This document shows, piece by piece, positions 9,098 through 19,199 of a stretch of 64,000 nt of DNA. The stretch comes from Thinopyrum elongatum (Eukaryota; Streptophyta; Magnoliopsida; Poales; Poaceae). Where the stretch lies: contig CM022303.1 of the NCBI GenBank assembly GCA_011799875.1, positions 69,252,870 to 69,316,869 on the forward strand. The letters run 5' to 3'. A program made the position numbers and the translations under genes. The notes under the pieces are model-generated. The model was not told the origin of the DNA and ran no database searches. It saw only the letters and a list, made by a program, of their open reading frames with translations. Position 1 is the first letter of the stretch; every line of letters begins with the position of its first letter.

Positions 9098-11640
9098 TGT
9101 AAAACTTAGGGTTTAGGAAACTACATGACACCCTTAACGGGTGTGGCTATCTCATATATATAAGGGGTACACAAAGGTGTACGATACAGATTACAAGACA
9201 TGTACAAAGGCTACAGATTTATACAGTCTAACACCCTCCCTCAATCTTAACTGTGGCTTGAGGTACAGATCAAGTTAAGATTGCGCCTACAACCTACAAA
9301 CTGAGGCTGTGGTAGAGGCTTCTTGAACATGTCAGCAAGTTGATCTTTAGATGAGATGAACTTGATGTGATGTAGCTTTTGTGCAACACGTTCCCTCGCA
9401 AAGTGAAAATCAATTTCAATGTGTTTTGTTCGGGCATGAAATACTGGATTAGATGACAAGTATGTTGCACCGATGTTGTCACACCAAACGATAGGTGGCT
9501 GAGCTTGAGAGATGCCCAATTCTCTCAATAAGGATTGTACCCATATGATCTCAGCTGTGGCATTAGCATCCGCCTTATACTCAGCTTCGATACTACTGCG
9601 AGACACCGTAGACTGTTTGCGAGCATTCCAGACGATCAAATTAGGACCAAGAATCCCCCCGTGGATCGCTTGTCGTCAGGACTCCCAGCCCAGTCGGCAT
9701 CAGAAAATGCCAAAAGCTCATAGGAGGATGCAGGCCGAAGAAGTAGACCATACGAGGTAGTGAGACAGACATAGCGCATAATAACTTCACAGCTGACCAA
9801 TGGGAAGTTCGAGGAGCATGAAGATACTGACACACACGATTGACTGCATAGGAGATGTCTGGTCGAGTGATAGTCAAGTATTGCAAACCTTCAACAACAC
9901 TGCGGTACTCAGTGGCATCATCAGAAGTGAGAGGATCTCCATCAAGAGCAGACATAGGAGTAGCAGCAGATTTGCACTTCAGCATACCAGCACGGCGCAA
10001 CAAGTCCATAGAATACTTGTGTTGTGAAAGAGTCAACCCAGAAGAGGACCGAGCAACCTCCAAACCAAGAAATTAATGCAAAGTGCCCAAGTCCTTGACA
10101 ACAAACTCAGCACTCAGAGTTGACAGGAGACGATCAGCAGCAGCATCTGAAGAACTGATGAGAAAAATGTCATCAATATAAACCAACAGATACATCGTCA
10201 CCTCATGTCGCTGAAGAAGAAACAGTGACATGTCAGCAGTCGACGGGACAAAACCAAGAGCTCGAAGCGCGGAGCCAAGCCTGGCATGCCATGCACGAGG
10301 AACCTGCTTCATCCCATACAGCGCCTTGACCAGGCGGCATAGATGATGAGGACGATTAGGATCAACAAATCCTGACGGCTGCATATAAAACTCCTCTTCC
10401 AGGACACCATGAAGAAAAGCATTCTGAACATCCAGTTGACGAAGAAACCAGCCGCAAGTAACAACCAAGGGCAGCAGTAGTCGGATGGTAGTCGGTTTAA
10501 CAACCGGGCTAAAAGTGTCCTCATAAACAAGACCATACCACTGTTTGAACCCTTTTGCCACTAACCGCGCTTTATAGCGCTCGATAGAACCATCAGCATG
10601 CCTCTTAACCTTGAAGACCCACTTGGAATCAATGATATTGACACCATAGACCGGAGGAACTAACTGCCAAGTACCATTTTTCAACAGCGCCTGATACTCC
10701 TGCTCCATAGCACTACGCCAGTGACGAATCCCAAGAGCAGCCTGAAAATGTCGTGGTTCAGCAGTCGGATCATCCTGTAAGTGTGCCACACAAGCTGCAA
10801 GCCATGCAACCATCCCATCCGTTCGTTCTTTGGGACAAATGATACCGGACTGGCTGCGGGTATGAGGCCGCCGAGCAGCAGCAGCTGGTGACACCGGAGG
10901 TGGTGGTGGCACCAGAGATGGTGACAGCGACGCGGAGGGCGCGTCCGGAGACGCGGTCGGTGAGGCCGCCGGCGATGAAGAGCCAGGCGTTGCAGTCTCA
11001 TCGAAGAGACCACGGGAGGCCTGCCCAGGCGATGGGGCAGGCGAGGCCGCCCCAGATGACGAAGCAGGGGAGGCCGGCACAGGCGACAAGACAGTCGCAG
11101 CCGGCCCAGGCGACGGGGCAGTCGCGCTCGGCCCAAGCGACGGGGCAGGCGTGGCCATCCCGGGCGATGGCACAGGCGAGGCCAGCCCAGGTGATGGGGC
11201 AGGGGAGGCCGGCCCAGGCGTACATGGCATGCACGTACCCACCACCCTCGTCATGTGCAGCAGCAGGTTTCGGATCCTCCAGCAATTCAAGACGAGCTCC
11301 ACGACCGATACCTGTAGCATGGTTAGGAAGCAGCGCAGGAGAGTATGCAATATCAACAAACTGACCAGGCGATGGAGAAGTAGAGTGCAAAGATGGTGGC
11401 GGAGTGGGGTGAGCAGGCAAAAGCGATGAAAACGGGAACACATTCTCGTCAAACACAACATCGCGAGAGATATAGACACGATTGGACGGAACATGAAGGC
11501 ACTTGTACCCTTTGTGAAGAGAACTATACCCAAGAAAGACACACTGTTTGGATCGAAACTCGAGCTTACACTTATTATAAGGGCGAAGGTGAGGCCAACA
11601 CGCACACCCAAAAACTTTGAGTGTATCAATAGCAGTAGGG
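9098..11640 (-). mobile_element. 5'-truncated copia retrotransposon with one LTR
   Basis: A 136-bp LTR (9098-9233; minus strand TGTTAGAC to GTTTTACA) is followed on the minus strand by a purine-rich tract (reverse of CCCTCCCTCAATCTT, 9234-9248), then RNase H, reverse transcriptase and the C-terminal part of integrase. The element stops abruptly near 11640 inside the integrase-RT linker, so gag, protease, most of integrase and the 5' LTR are missing. Insertion at 9097 cut the third gene-like repeat unit. Confidence 0.85.
9247..11640 (-). pseudogene. Copia pol fragment (integrase C-term, RT, RNase H), frameshifted
   Basis: Reading down the minus strand: the end of the integrase (a KVFGCACWP-like start, then FLGY and VFDENVFPF) lies at about 11635-11400. 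A Pro/Ala/Ser-rich linker full of degenerate PSPG repeats covers about 11390-10870. Reverse transcriptase follows with KWVFKVK, QLDVQNAFLHG (about 10420) and YIDD (about 10170). RNase H shows [11 protein letters not shown] and the C-terminal [13 protein letters not shown] (9640-9247). At least three frame changes are needed (in the PSPG linker, near 10065 and near 9640), so it is inactive. The RT catalytic YIDD and the LDVQNAF motif are intact. Confidence 0.85.
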
Positions 11641-11866
11641 CGGCGTCTAGGACCCGTACTTCTGCTATCTTATTAGCTGCAACGCGGATTTTAGACCCCA
11701 CGCTGCTGGCATGGCCTATCACAGGGACACGATGGGGACCACTTAGCAGTAGCGCGGGGTCCTTATGCCCGCGCTGCTGCTAAAGTTTACCTGCAGCACT
11801 GGGTTAATTAGCGGAAGCGCGGGACATTTACCCCTGCGTATGCGGTTTTTCCTTGTTACAAGTAGG
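11641..11866. mobile_element. Terminal-repeat remnant of a DNA transposon (CACTA-like)
   Basis: The stretch is made of repeated AGCAGTAGCGCGGGG / CCCGCGCTGCTGCTAA motifs in both orientations, with a third weaker set near 11795-11820. This style of subterminal repeat is seen in Triticeae CACTA elements. It joins the truncated copia at a shared AGCAGTAG. No clean CACTA terminus is visible at the right edge, so class and boundaries are uncertain. Confidence 0.45.
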
Positions 11867-11879
11867 ATGATTAACATTT

Positions 11880-13015
11880 CACTATTCAATCCAATCCAAT
11901 CCAATCCCCTTTATAGACAATGAATAAAAAATACTTTCCCTGATTCTCGGTTGTGTTTGTTTTTTGCACCAAGGGCACAACGGGTCAACGTAATTTACAT
12001 ATAGTTTGGCAAAGAAAAAAGATTATAATAATTCACCTCACTTCTAGGTTCCATTTGGTTTTGCGCCCAGAGCGCAATGGGTCATCTGGCTAGTATAATA
12101 TATAGCTAGATAAATACATAGAATTTATTTTAAAATATTCCTAGGACAGTAAATACGACGCCCTCGCTAATTTTCCAGTTAGTATAATACATAGTAGATA
12201 GATAGAAGATAAATATATAGAAATATAATTATTTTCAACCATTTTCAGAATAATAAATAGGATGCTTTTGCATTTGCGAGGACCACTTTACTAATTAGTA
12301 CAATAGATAGATAGATGGATAGAGACATAGATAAAATTTCTTTTCAGGCATTTTCAGAACAATAAATAAGGTGCTCTCGCATTTGCGAGGGCCACTTTAC
12401 TACTCCCTTTATCTCGGTGCTTAAGGCATGCGCGTACTTCTAGGTCACCGATTTGACTAACTAAAAATGTGGTATATGTCATGCAAAACATATCATTAGA
12501 TTTATATTTGAATCGTAGTTTCTAAATATATTTTTTGTTACATATAATACATATGTAGCTAGTTAAATTGATGATCTAGAACTACGCGCATGCCTTATGC
12601 ACGGGGACGGAGGGAGTAGTAAGTAAGATAGAGATAGATAGATAAATATATACATACATACATATAGATATACATAGAATTTATTTCCAAACATTTCAGA
12701 GCAATAAATAAGATGCTCTCGCATTTGCGAGGACCACTTTACGAGTTAGTATAATAGCTAGTTAGATATAGATATACATAGAATTTATTTCCAAATATTT
12801 TCAGAACAATAAATATGATGCTATTGTATTTTCGAGGTCCACTTTACTGGCTAATATAATAGATAGGTAATGTTTATGTCAAATAATTTCAGCACAATAA
12901 TACAGTGTTCTTATCTCCGAGGGCCACCTTTCTAGTTAGTATAATAATAGATAGATATTCCCTCCTTTCCTGTTATTAGCCTCATATAGATAGATTCATA
13001 GATAGATAGATAGAT
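11880..13015. repeat. ~110-bp minisatellite upstream of the protease pseudogene
   Basis: About seven degenerate units of 95-125 bp each contain a TTTTCAGAACAATAAATA-like block, then GATGCTCTCGCATTTGCGAGG, then CCACTTTACTAGTTAGTATAATAGATAGATA. The TTGCGAGG core is seen near 12271, 12381 and 12722, and later units are more diverged. One unit is interrupted by the MITE at 12401-12618. The same array lies in front of the second protease copy (about 62985-63665). Confidence 0.8.
12401..12618. mobile_element. Stowaway-type MITE inside the minisatellite
   Basis: The ends are TACTCCCTTTATCTCGGTGC and an inverted GCACGGGGACGGAGGGAGTA. Long inner arms also match (AAGGCATGCGCGTA and its mirror near 12585-12600). 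The paralogous array has an uninterrupted TTTAGTAGTAAG at the same place (near 63328-63340), an empty site that supports insertion at TA. Confidence 0.85.
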
Positions 13016-13270
13016 ATGACATCAATATTGCATTTTCCTTGTTGCACTTAGCCAGGGAGGTGTTGTTGTAATTTTGATCGTAATCAAGAGTATGGTTTTC
13101 CTCGTGCAGCAAAGCATGTAACCACTCTCAGCTTCTCAACATATATGGATCCCTTGGGTCTCGTCTCATCAGCTACGCACCAAGGCTGACAACAAAGTAA
13201 ACCTCACACACCATCATCTGAGGGAGACTCGTAGGGTGCAAGGAAAAACTAGCTCTGCAGAGAGCTGACG

Positions 13271-14016
13271 ATGACATTCACCAAGACTTTCACGCTGCTG
13301 CTGTGCCTTGTTGGAACAACGGGAGGCACATCGGGGTAATTATGCATCCCGCCGCCGAGGTCACCACGGTCAGCTGCCAGTTTCTTTACTCCTGCCACAC
13401 CGCCGCCGTTGGTCGACTGGCGTGCGCGTGGTGCTGTCACGCCGGTCATGCACCAGGGACATCTGATCGGTAGGGAGATCCAGCTTGTTGCTTACTCATA
13501 ACTTTGTCTATGAACTACTACTACGCGTGCAGTACATGAATGGAATCTACCAGTGTACGTGTGCACAGGTTCCTGCTGGGCTATCTCGGGGGGCTACACA
13601 AGATCGGCACCGGAGGACTTGTCAGCCTCTCGAGCCAGCAGATATACGACTGCTCCAACGAAAACACCACCGACTCGTACTTCAAGGCCTTCGAATGGGT
13701 GGCCTCCGAGCAAACCTACCCGTACACCGGGCGAAAGCAAACCTGCAAGCGGGATAAGCTGCGTATGAGCTCTGCGTCTATCGAAGGCTACACCACTGCC
13801 AATCACACCGAGCAAGACCTCTTGTTGCGAGTCGGTTACCAGCCGGTGTCTGTGATGATGATGCTCGACGCACCAAGCTTCACCAACTACACAGGGGGGC
13901 ATCTTCACGGGACCATGTTGGCAGTGGGTTTTGGCGCCTTAGCGGACCGCAGAAAATACTGGATCCTAGAAACTTCTTTTGGCGTCCACTGGGGTCAGGC
14001 CTCTGCGGCCTTGTGA
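13271..14016 (+). pseudogene. Papain-type (C1A) cysteine protease pseudogene
   Basis: The gene opens with a signal-peptide-like start (MTFTKTFTLLLCLVGTTGG) but meets TAA at 13337-13339. The propeptide is missing: coding resumes at VDWRARGAVTPVMHQG (about 13411-13458), the usual start of the mature domain. A phase-1 intron is predicted at 13470-13568 (GTAGGG...GCACAG). It restores GSCWAIS with the catalytic Cys and keeps the oxyanion Gln in HQG. Just after this, a deletion and frameshift remove the residues normally between GSCWAFS and the following helix; the remainder reads GGLVSLSSQQIYDC and LAVGFG. A His remains near the expected site, but the Asn of the usual NSWG is replaced (ETSFG). It ends early at TGA 14014-14016. 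Inactivation is clear. Confidence 0.85.
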
Positions 14017-14094
14017 CGTACGCGGCATATCCCTTCTAGACTACTCCCTTGGACTTCAAAACATAAGGCTTATAAATTATCGCATGTTAAATGA

Positions 14095-14193
14095 TACTCT
14101 TCCTCCGATCCAAATTAATTATCGCTGCTTCAGTACAACTTTAGTATGAATTTATAATAAAGCAGCGACAACTAATATGGATCGGAGGGAGTA
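14095..14193. mobile_element. Stowaway-type MITE, 99 bp
   Basis: The inverted termini TACTCTTCCTCCGATCC and GGATCGGAGGGAGTA and the inner arms (CGCTGCTT...AAGCAGCG) form one long hairpin flanked by TA. It resembles the Thalos-like Stowaway group of Triticeae. It lies about 80 bp after the protease pseudogene. Confidence 0.88.
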
Positions 14194-14760
14194 CAAAGTT
14201 TGATGAAGTTTGTAAGAAAAATTATCAACAACTACAATACTAAAAAGATAATAATTATGTATCAAAATATAAGGAGTACATTATAAAAGACATGTTTGAG
14301 TGTGCACTTAGCGATACTAGCTCTTTGTATTCTGCTTGTCCTTAGTGTTGTCTACAAAATGGTCAAACATTATACAGCTTGGTTGGAGATGAATTTTATA
14401 AGCCTTCTTTTTGAGATGGAGTACTAGCTAGGTAGGACCTGTCTATGTATGAGGATAGTCCGAGTGCTTCACCCATCATAACACCTAAGCAAAGATGTGG
14501 CTCGCTATTTAATGAGAAAAGAGAGAGTGATCATTTCTTAATTTACATAGGATTACTCAATGCCTTTTCTCTCACCAAACACATTAAATGGGATATCTTT
14601 GGATATAACAATAAGACATAATCCATTCAAAAAGTTATATCCAAATACATATTTAATGCATATGTTGTTGCTTAACATATATATACTCCTTCCGCCCGTA
14701 TTTACTGGGCCTCCATGTCTGTTTTTCCACGGTCCCCTCCACTATGCATGCACTCGATTT
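14194..14760. other. Intergenic DNA with MITE debris
   Basis: This AT-rich DNA shows no gene. A truncated MITE end (TACTCCTTCCGCCCGTATTTACT) is visible near 14684-14706 without its partner. Confidence 0.4.
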
Positions 14761-14762
14761 GG

Positions 14763-15040
14763 TTAAGAGCAAGTCTAATAAGGTACAGTGAGCGGGCTGT
14801 AAGGATTAAATAATTATATTTCTGCTGATTTGGACGAGAGAGAAGAGAGGCGGGCTGTAGATTTTGAGCCGGTTGTAGCACGGGCTCCAAAAAATATTGT
14901 GAGAGTGTAAGGTGGACCATGCATTAATAAAGTAGTAATTCTTAGCAACTTGCTATACGTGTTGATTATTAGGTTGGCTATACGTGACATGTCAACTTTA
15001 TATAGCTGATAGTTGGCTATACATTAACCATGCTCTAATC
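14763..15040. mobile_element. Possible non-autonomous TIR element
   Basis: The segment begins TTAAGAGCAAG and ends, reversed, TTAGAGCATGGTTAATG. It contains repeated GGCTATAC/GCGGGCTGTA motifs such as are common in grass MITEs that start with a GAGCA terminus. The inverted repeats are short and imperfect and the target duplication is unclear, so this call is tentative. Confidence 0.35.
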
Positions 15041-15330
15041 CGCAGAGACCGGCTACGCGTAAACGAGTGTGGGACGGGAGGAGAAAGGAGTGAAACGAGT
15101 GGTTTTGGTCAAGCGTTGAAGAGATAAGGGGAGGTGATGATACGCGGTCGCATGGCCCATGGCAAGACCGGCATAGCTGGTCGGCCGGCCGGGGAACATT
15201 TTCCATCCGTGAATCACTCGAACGATCCGTCGATGTCCACTTCATTTGTACCTGTGATGCGAACAGATTTTTTTTCCTACCGGATTGCGTGTCCAACTTT
15301 GGATGGAAATTGGAGGGAGACAGGGTCCAA

Positions 15331-15507
15331 TAATGTTACACCTACAAAGATTTACAAAGGTTTACTTAACCTTCTACACTAATTCTCTCTCTCTCCCCCT
15401 CTGATTTTAAGTGGGGGTGGGCCCCCTCATCCCCTATTACCAATCATAATTCTCCACATCAGTTTGTACGTAAAATCTTTAAGTAAGCCTTTGTAGATGT
15501 AGCATTA
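15331..15507. mobile_element. 177-bp MITE in the proximal promoter of the YUCCA-like gene
   Basis: The terminal inverted repeats are TAATGTTACACCTACAAAG (15331-15349) and the reverse of CTTTGTAGATGTAGCATTA (15489-15507), with two mismatches. A TA dinucleotide at each edge could be the target duplication. The right end is 98 bp before the ATG of the flavin monooxygenase, so it occupies promoter or 5' UTR space. Confidence 0.75.
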
Positions 15508-15605
15508 CTCGACAGGGCCCAGCACTGAAAGTGGAGAGGGACTTCCCGTACGTACGTACATCCAGGCTGAGGCAGCTTGTTCGCACTTCGCACCAACAAA
15601 CGGCA

Positions 15606-16884
15606 ATGGAGAACAGCGCGTCGCCGGTGACCATCGTCGGGGCGGGGCCGTCGGGGCTGGCGGCGTCGGCATGCCTGGCGCGGCGCGGGGTGGATAGCAT
15701 CGTCCTAGAGCGGGACGAGTGCGTCGGCTCGCTGTGGCAGAAGCGCGCCTACGACCGCCTCCACCTGCACCTCCCCAAGCAGGCAAGCGCGCTCCCCCAC
15801 CTGCCGCACGCCGACGACGCGCCGGCCTACCTCCCCCGCGACCACTTCGTCCGCTACCTCGACGCCTACGCCGACCGCTTCGCCGTGCGCGCGCGCCTCC
15901 GCCTCCGCCGTGAGGTCTGCTCCGCGCGCTTCGTGGGCGGCTGGTGGGAAGTGGAGCGACGCGGAGCGGTACGTGGCGAGGTACCTCGCGGTGGCCACGG
16001 GGGAGTTCGACGAGAAGGTGGTGCCCGAGGTGCCCGGGCTGGACACGTTCCGGTATGTGGGGCCATCCACGCCAGTGAGTACCGGTCCGTCGAGGGTATG
16101 CGGGGAAAGGTAGTGCTCGTCGTCGGGTGCGGCAACTCCGGAATGGAGATCGCCCTTGACCTGGCCCAGGCCGGCGCCGCCGCCTCCATCATCGTCCACG
16201 GCGAGCTCCATCTCATGACGAGGGAGATCATGAACACGTCCACGGCGCTGTTCGCATACCTGCTTGTCTGGATGATCGACAGGCTGGCGGTGTTCGCGTG
16301 CCGCGTCGTGTTCGGCAACACCGCCAGGCACGGCCTCCGGCGGCCGGACGTCGGGCCCTTCACCAGAAAGATCCAGAGCAACGTCTACCCAGTCATCGAC
16401 GTCGGGTCCTACAACAAGATCAAGAGCGACCAGATCCAGGTGCTGCCGGCGATGACGAGCATCGAAGGGGACGCGGTGGAGTTCGCCGGCGGCGAGCGGC
16501 ACCGCTTCGACGCCATCGTCTTCGCCACCGGGTACCGCAGCACGGCAAAGAAGTGGCTCAAGGTTCGACCACTGATGCCAAGAACAAATCAACCCATATA
16601 TTAATAGTGTTGCCAACTTCTCAGCTTGCTAATGCTAGCTCGAGAACTGGAACTGAGGCTGAATCGGAATGTTTTTTCCTTGGTTTCAGAGCGACGACGG
16701 CGGGCTGATCGGCGATGATGGGATGGCGTCCGGAAGATCTCCCAAGGGGGAGAACGGGCTGTACCACGTGGGGCTGGCGGGGAGAGGGATCTACGGCAGC
16801 GGCACGGACAACGAGTTCATTGCGGAGGACATAAGCAGGCAGCTGCGGCAGGGCTCCGGCGATGACGACGGCGATGGGATCTAG
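15606..16884 (+). CDS. YUCCA-type flavin monooxygenase (indole-3-pyruvate monooxygenase), frame-disrupted
   Basis: Exons are 15606-16562 and 16690-16884; the phase-0 intron has GT at 16563-16564 and AG at 16688-16689. About 383 residues is normal for the short YUCCA10/11-like clade, to which it may belong. YUCCA enzymes use FAD and NADPH to convert indole-3-pyruvate to auxin in the cytosol. The FAD fingerprint GAGPSG (residues 12-17), the NADPH fingerprint GCGNSG (about residues 176-181) and the FMO motif FATGY (about residues 306-310) are present. Between about 15950 and 16055 the conserved sequence, including LAVATGE and PEVPGL, is in another frame, while the two sides share one frame. Two compensating indels therefore replace about 35 residues, including the ATGE motif. 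Either this allele is inactive or the assembly has two base errors. The ATG at 15606 fits the family N terminus; earlier in-frame codons do not. Confidence 0.8.
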
Positions 16885-16937
16885 AGCTAGGTAGAAGCTA
16901 TCACACGACCAGGCCCCATTGGTCACGACTCACGAGT

Positions 16938-17609
16938 CAAAGATGGCAATGGGGCCCCGAAACCCGCGTCCCCGCGGGTTTTTACCCTATTAGGGGATGG
17001 AGATGGGCGTCTTTTCATCCCCGCAGGGCTGTTGCTGGTCACATTATACAACCCGGTATGTTTCGTGGGTTTACACCCGTTTCGGTAATCCCTGAACCAG
17101 AAACCCGACAATACCCGGCCAAGATATGCTCATTGTTAGAGGAGTACAATCTTGAGAGTGATGATGATCATGGACAACCATCTTCCTCATTGTCGAACCA
17201 TGTATGGCTGAAATACGTCCCTGTTTGTTGCTGAAATATGTTTATTTTTGTTATTGAAATGGGGTATTGTATTGTGCTGAAAAATACTACTTGTAGCTGT
17301 TGTTATTGCTCTTTTTGCTCAAGTTATGCTCTTAAAATATGCCCCTTGTAGCTCCTGAACCATGTACTATTGTATTGTGCTAAAATTTGATCAAGTTATG
17401 CTACTGAAATATGCTCTTTTTGCTGTTGAAATGCTATTCTTTGTTGCTACTATGTTTGCTTAAATATGCCGATTTCCCCGTGGGTTTAGGGGACATGCAA
17501 ATAACTAGCCCCACGCACGGTGACAGGGATAGAATGGGTTTGCGATTTTCTCGTGGGGATAGGTTTGGGCAGGCAAAATCCGATGGGTTTCGTCCCTGTT
17601 GCCATCTTG
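16938..17609. mobile_element. Non-autonomous hAT-like element, 672 bp
   Basis: The termini CAAAGATGGCAATGGGG (left) and the reverse of CCCTGTTGCCATCTTG (right) match, and both flanks carry ACTCACGAGT (16928-16937 and 17610-17619). hAT elements normally duplicate 8 bp, so two bases may match by chance. The GATGGCAACGGG-like end is common among grass hAT elements. No transposase frame is present. It starts 54 bp after the YUCCA-like stop codon. Confidence 0.8.
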
Positions 17610-17770
17610 ACTCACGAGTAAGAATGTTTTACACGTACGAAAGAATGCATATGGGCGAACGAGCGATCATGCATGTTTCGATTGTTTGTTGATTGTATAG
17701 GACATGTGTTGGGTGTGGCTATCCGCTCCTCATCGATTCATATTGTTTGTTTACTAAGCATGGCTACGTC

Positions 17771-18398
17771 TAGGGGTGAAACCGGATCGGATTCGGACGG
17801 ATAATCCTTATACCATATCCTATTTCATATTTATTTTCGGATTCGGAAGCGGAACGGATGCGGATGCGGATTCGAATACCGGATTATGCGGATTCGAATA
17901 CCGGATTATGCGGATTCGGACACAGTACGGTGACGGAACGGCGTCGGATCGGAAACGGTCATTTACCATATTCATATACGAGGAAGATATAAATGCTTCA
18001 AACTAAAAGTAAACATAAACAATGAGAAAATTTTAATACTTATACATGTTAAGAACACATAAAGCACTAGATGGTATTAAAATAAGCCAAATAAATCACT
18101 AATAAACATATGTCTCGTCTCATAAGTAAAGATAACATTCATGTATTGCTATTTAATACTTACAAATTTATCCATAAATCGGATTCGGAAATTTAAAGGT
18201 CGGATTATCCGGCAAGAAAAAACGGATTATCCTAATGCATCGTATATTAGCAATACCATATCCTATACCGTATCCTATCAATCGGACTCAGATTCGGATC
18301 GGATTGTTGTCGGATGTGAAAAATCTCTTACCGTATCCTATAAAAACGGATTCGGAAACGGTTTCGGACGGAAATTATCCTTACCACTTTCACCCTGA
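17771..18398. mobile_element. Second non-autonomous hAT-like element, 628 bp
   Basis: The termini are TAGGGGTGAAA and the reverse of TTTCACCCTGA. A perfect 8-bp target duplication GCTACGTC lies at 17763-17770 and 18399-18406. The interior is full of CGGATTCGGA-like repeats in both orientations and has no transposase. Confidence 0.85.
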
Positions 18399-18406
18399 GC
18401 TACGTC

Positions 18407-18829
18407 GTTCAAACACGTTCTTTTAGAAAACGAGTATGACCCCCTGCCTTTGCATCTGAACATGCATGCAACCATTTTATTAATTATTCACGAAGATCTT
18501 ACAAAATAATATATCGATTAGTCTGAAGTCATCATCTCAGCAATATTTGTCGCTACTCCTATCCACTTGATGAAGGGGTGCCGAAAGTCCGAGTCTAATA
18601 CCAAACAGACTTTGCACCAAAGTCTAACATCTAAATCCGGAGACCCCAACCAAGCCACAATGCCGGGTCTGGGGCACACACCGATCCGGCGCACTCTCAG
18701 AGGCGGCCGACGCCATCTTCCACCGATCCATCTTCAGAATAGGAACCGACGCATCGACCTTTGACAGGCCTTTCGTCGATGACACCACGATGCCAGACAG
18801 CGTCGTCCTCCTGCTTATCATGAGATATA
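18407..18829. other. Intergenic DNA with an unclassified dispersed repeat
   Basis: The stretch 18565-18820 resembles a dispersed grass repeat (GGGTCTGGGGCACACACCGATC-type sequence) that I cannot classify. Its minus-strand frame at 18624-18821 has no known motif. No gene is called. Confidence 0.35.
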
Positions 18830-19105
18830 TTTTTTTAGGGAAAAGCTAAGCTTTATTAATCAAAATCCACATGAGGTGGGTTACATTTGGATCATAGCTA
18901 GCCAGACGTGGTGTCCCGGACCAAGACTAAGGGAATGCTTAGCTAAACTATGGGCCTCGCCGTTAATAGTCCGGCCTTCAAAAATGAAATTGCAATAAAA
19001 ACTTAAAGCTCGAAGTTTAATCTCTATAATGATACATCCATAGCTACCCTGGACACCCTTCCGAATATCATTCACCACCTGTTTGCAACCGGAGGATATT
19101 GAATG
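18830..19105 (-). mobile_element. 5'-truncated LINE fragment, RNase H end and 3' tail
   Basis: On the minus strand a 65-residue frame (19078-18881) holds VVNDI-like and SYGCIIIEI-like residues, then ALSFYCNFIFEGR and EAHSLAKHSL. This is the C-terminal part of the RNase H domain found at the end of plant L1-type LINE ORF2. It is followed by a short 3' UTR and an A-rich tail (T run at 18829-18837 on the + strand). Everything upstream of the RNase H end is missing, the usual 5' truncation of LINE copies. Confidence 0.7.
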
Positions 19106-19199
19106 CTCGTCTCAAGGGTTTCCTTCATGCGTAGCTATTGGGCCGGCCAATTTTCATCTTTTTCAGCTATTACCGATAGATTCACTTGCATGAGCTCGC

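Noticed and set aside
15705..16616. Long minus-strand frame of about 300 codons over the YUCCA-like exon
   Set aside because: Composition artefact of GC-rich third positions; no motifs, while the + strand shows the FAD, NADPH and FATGY motifs.
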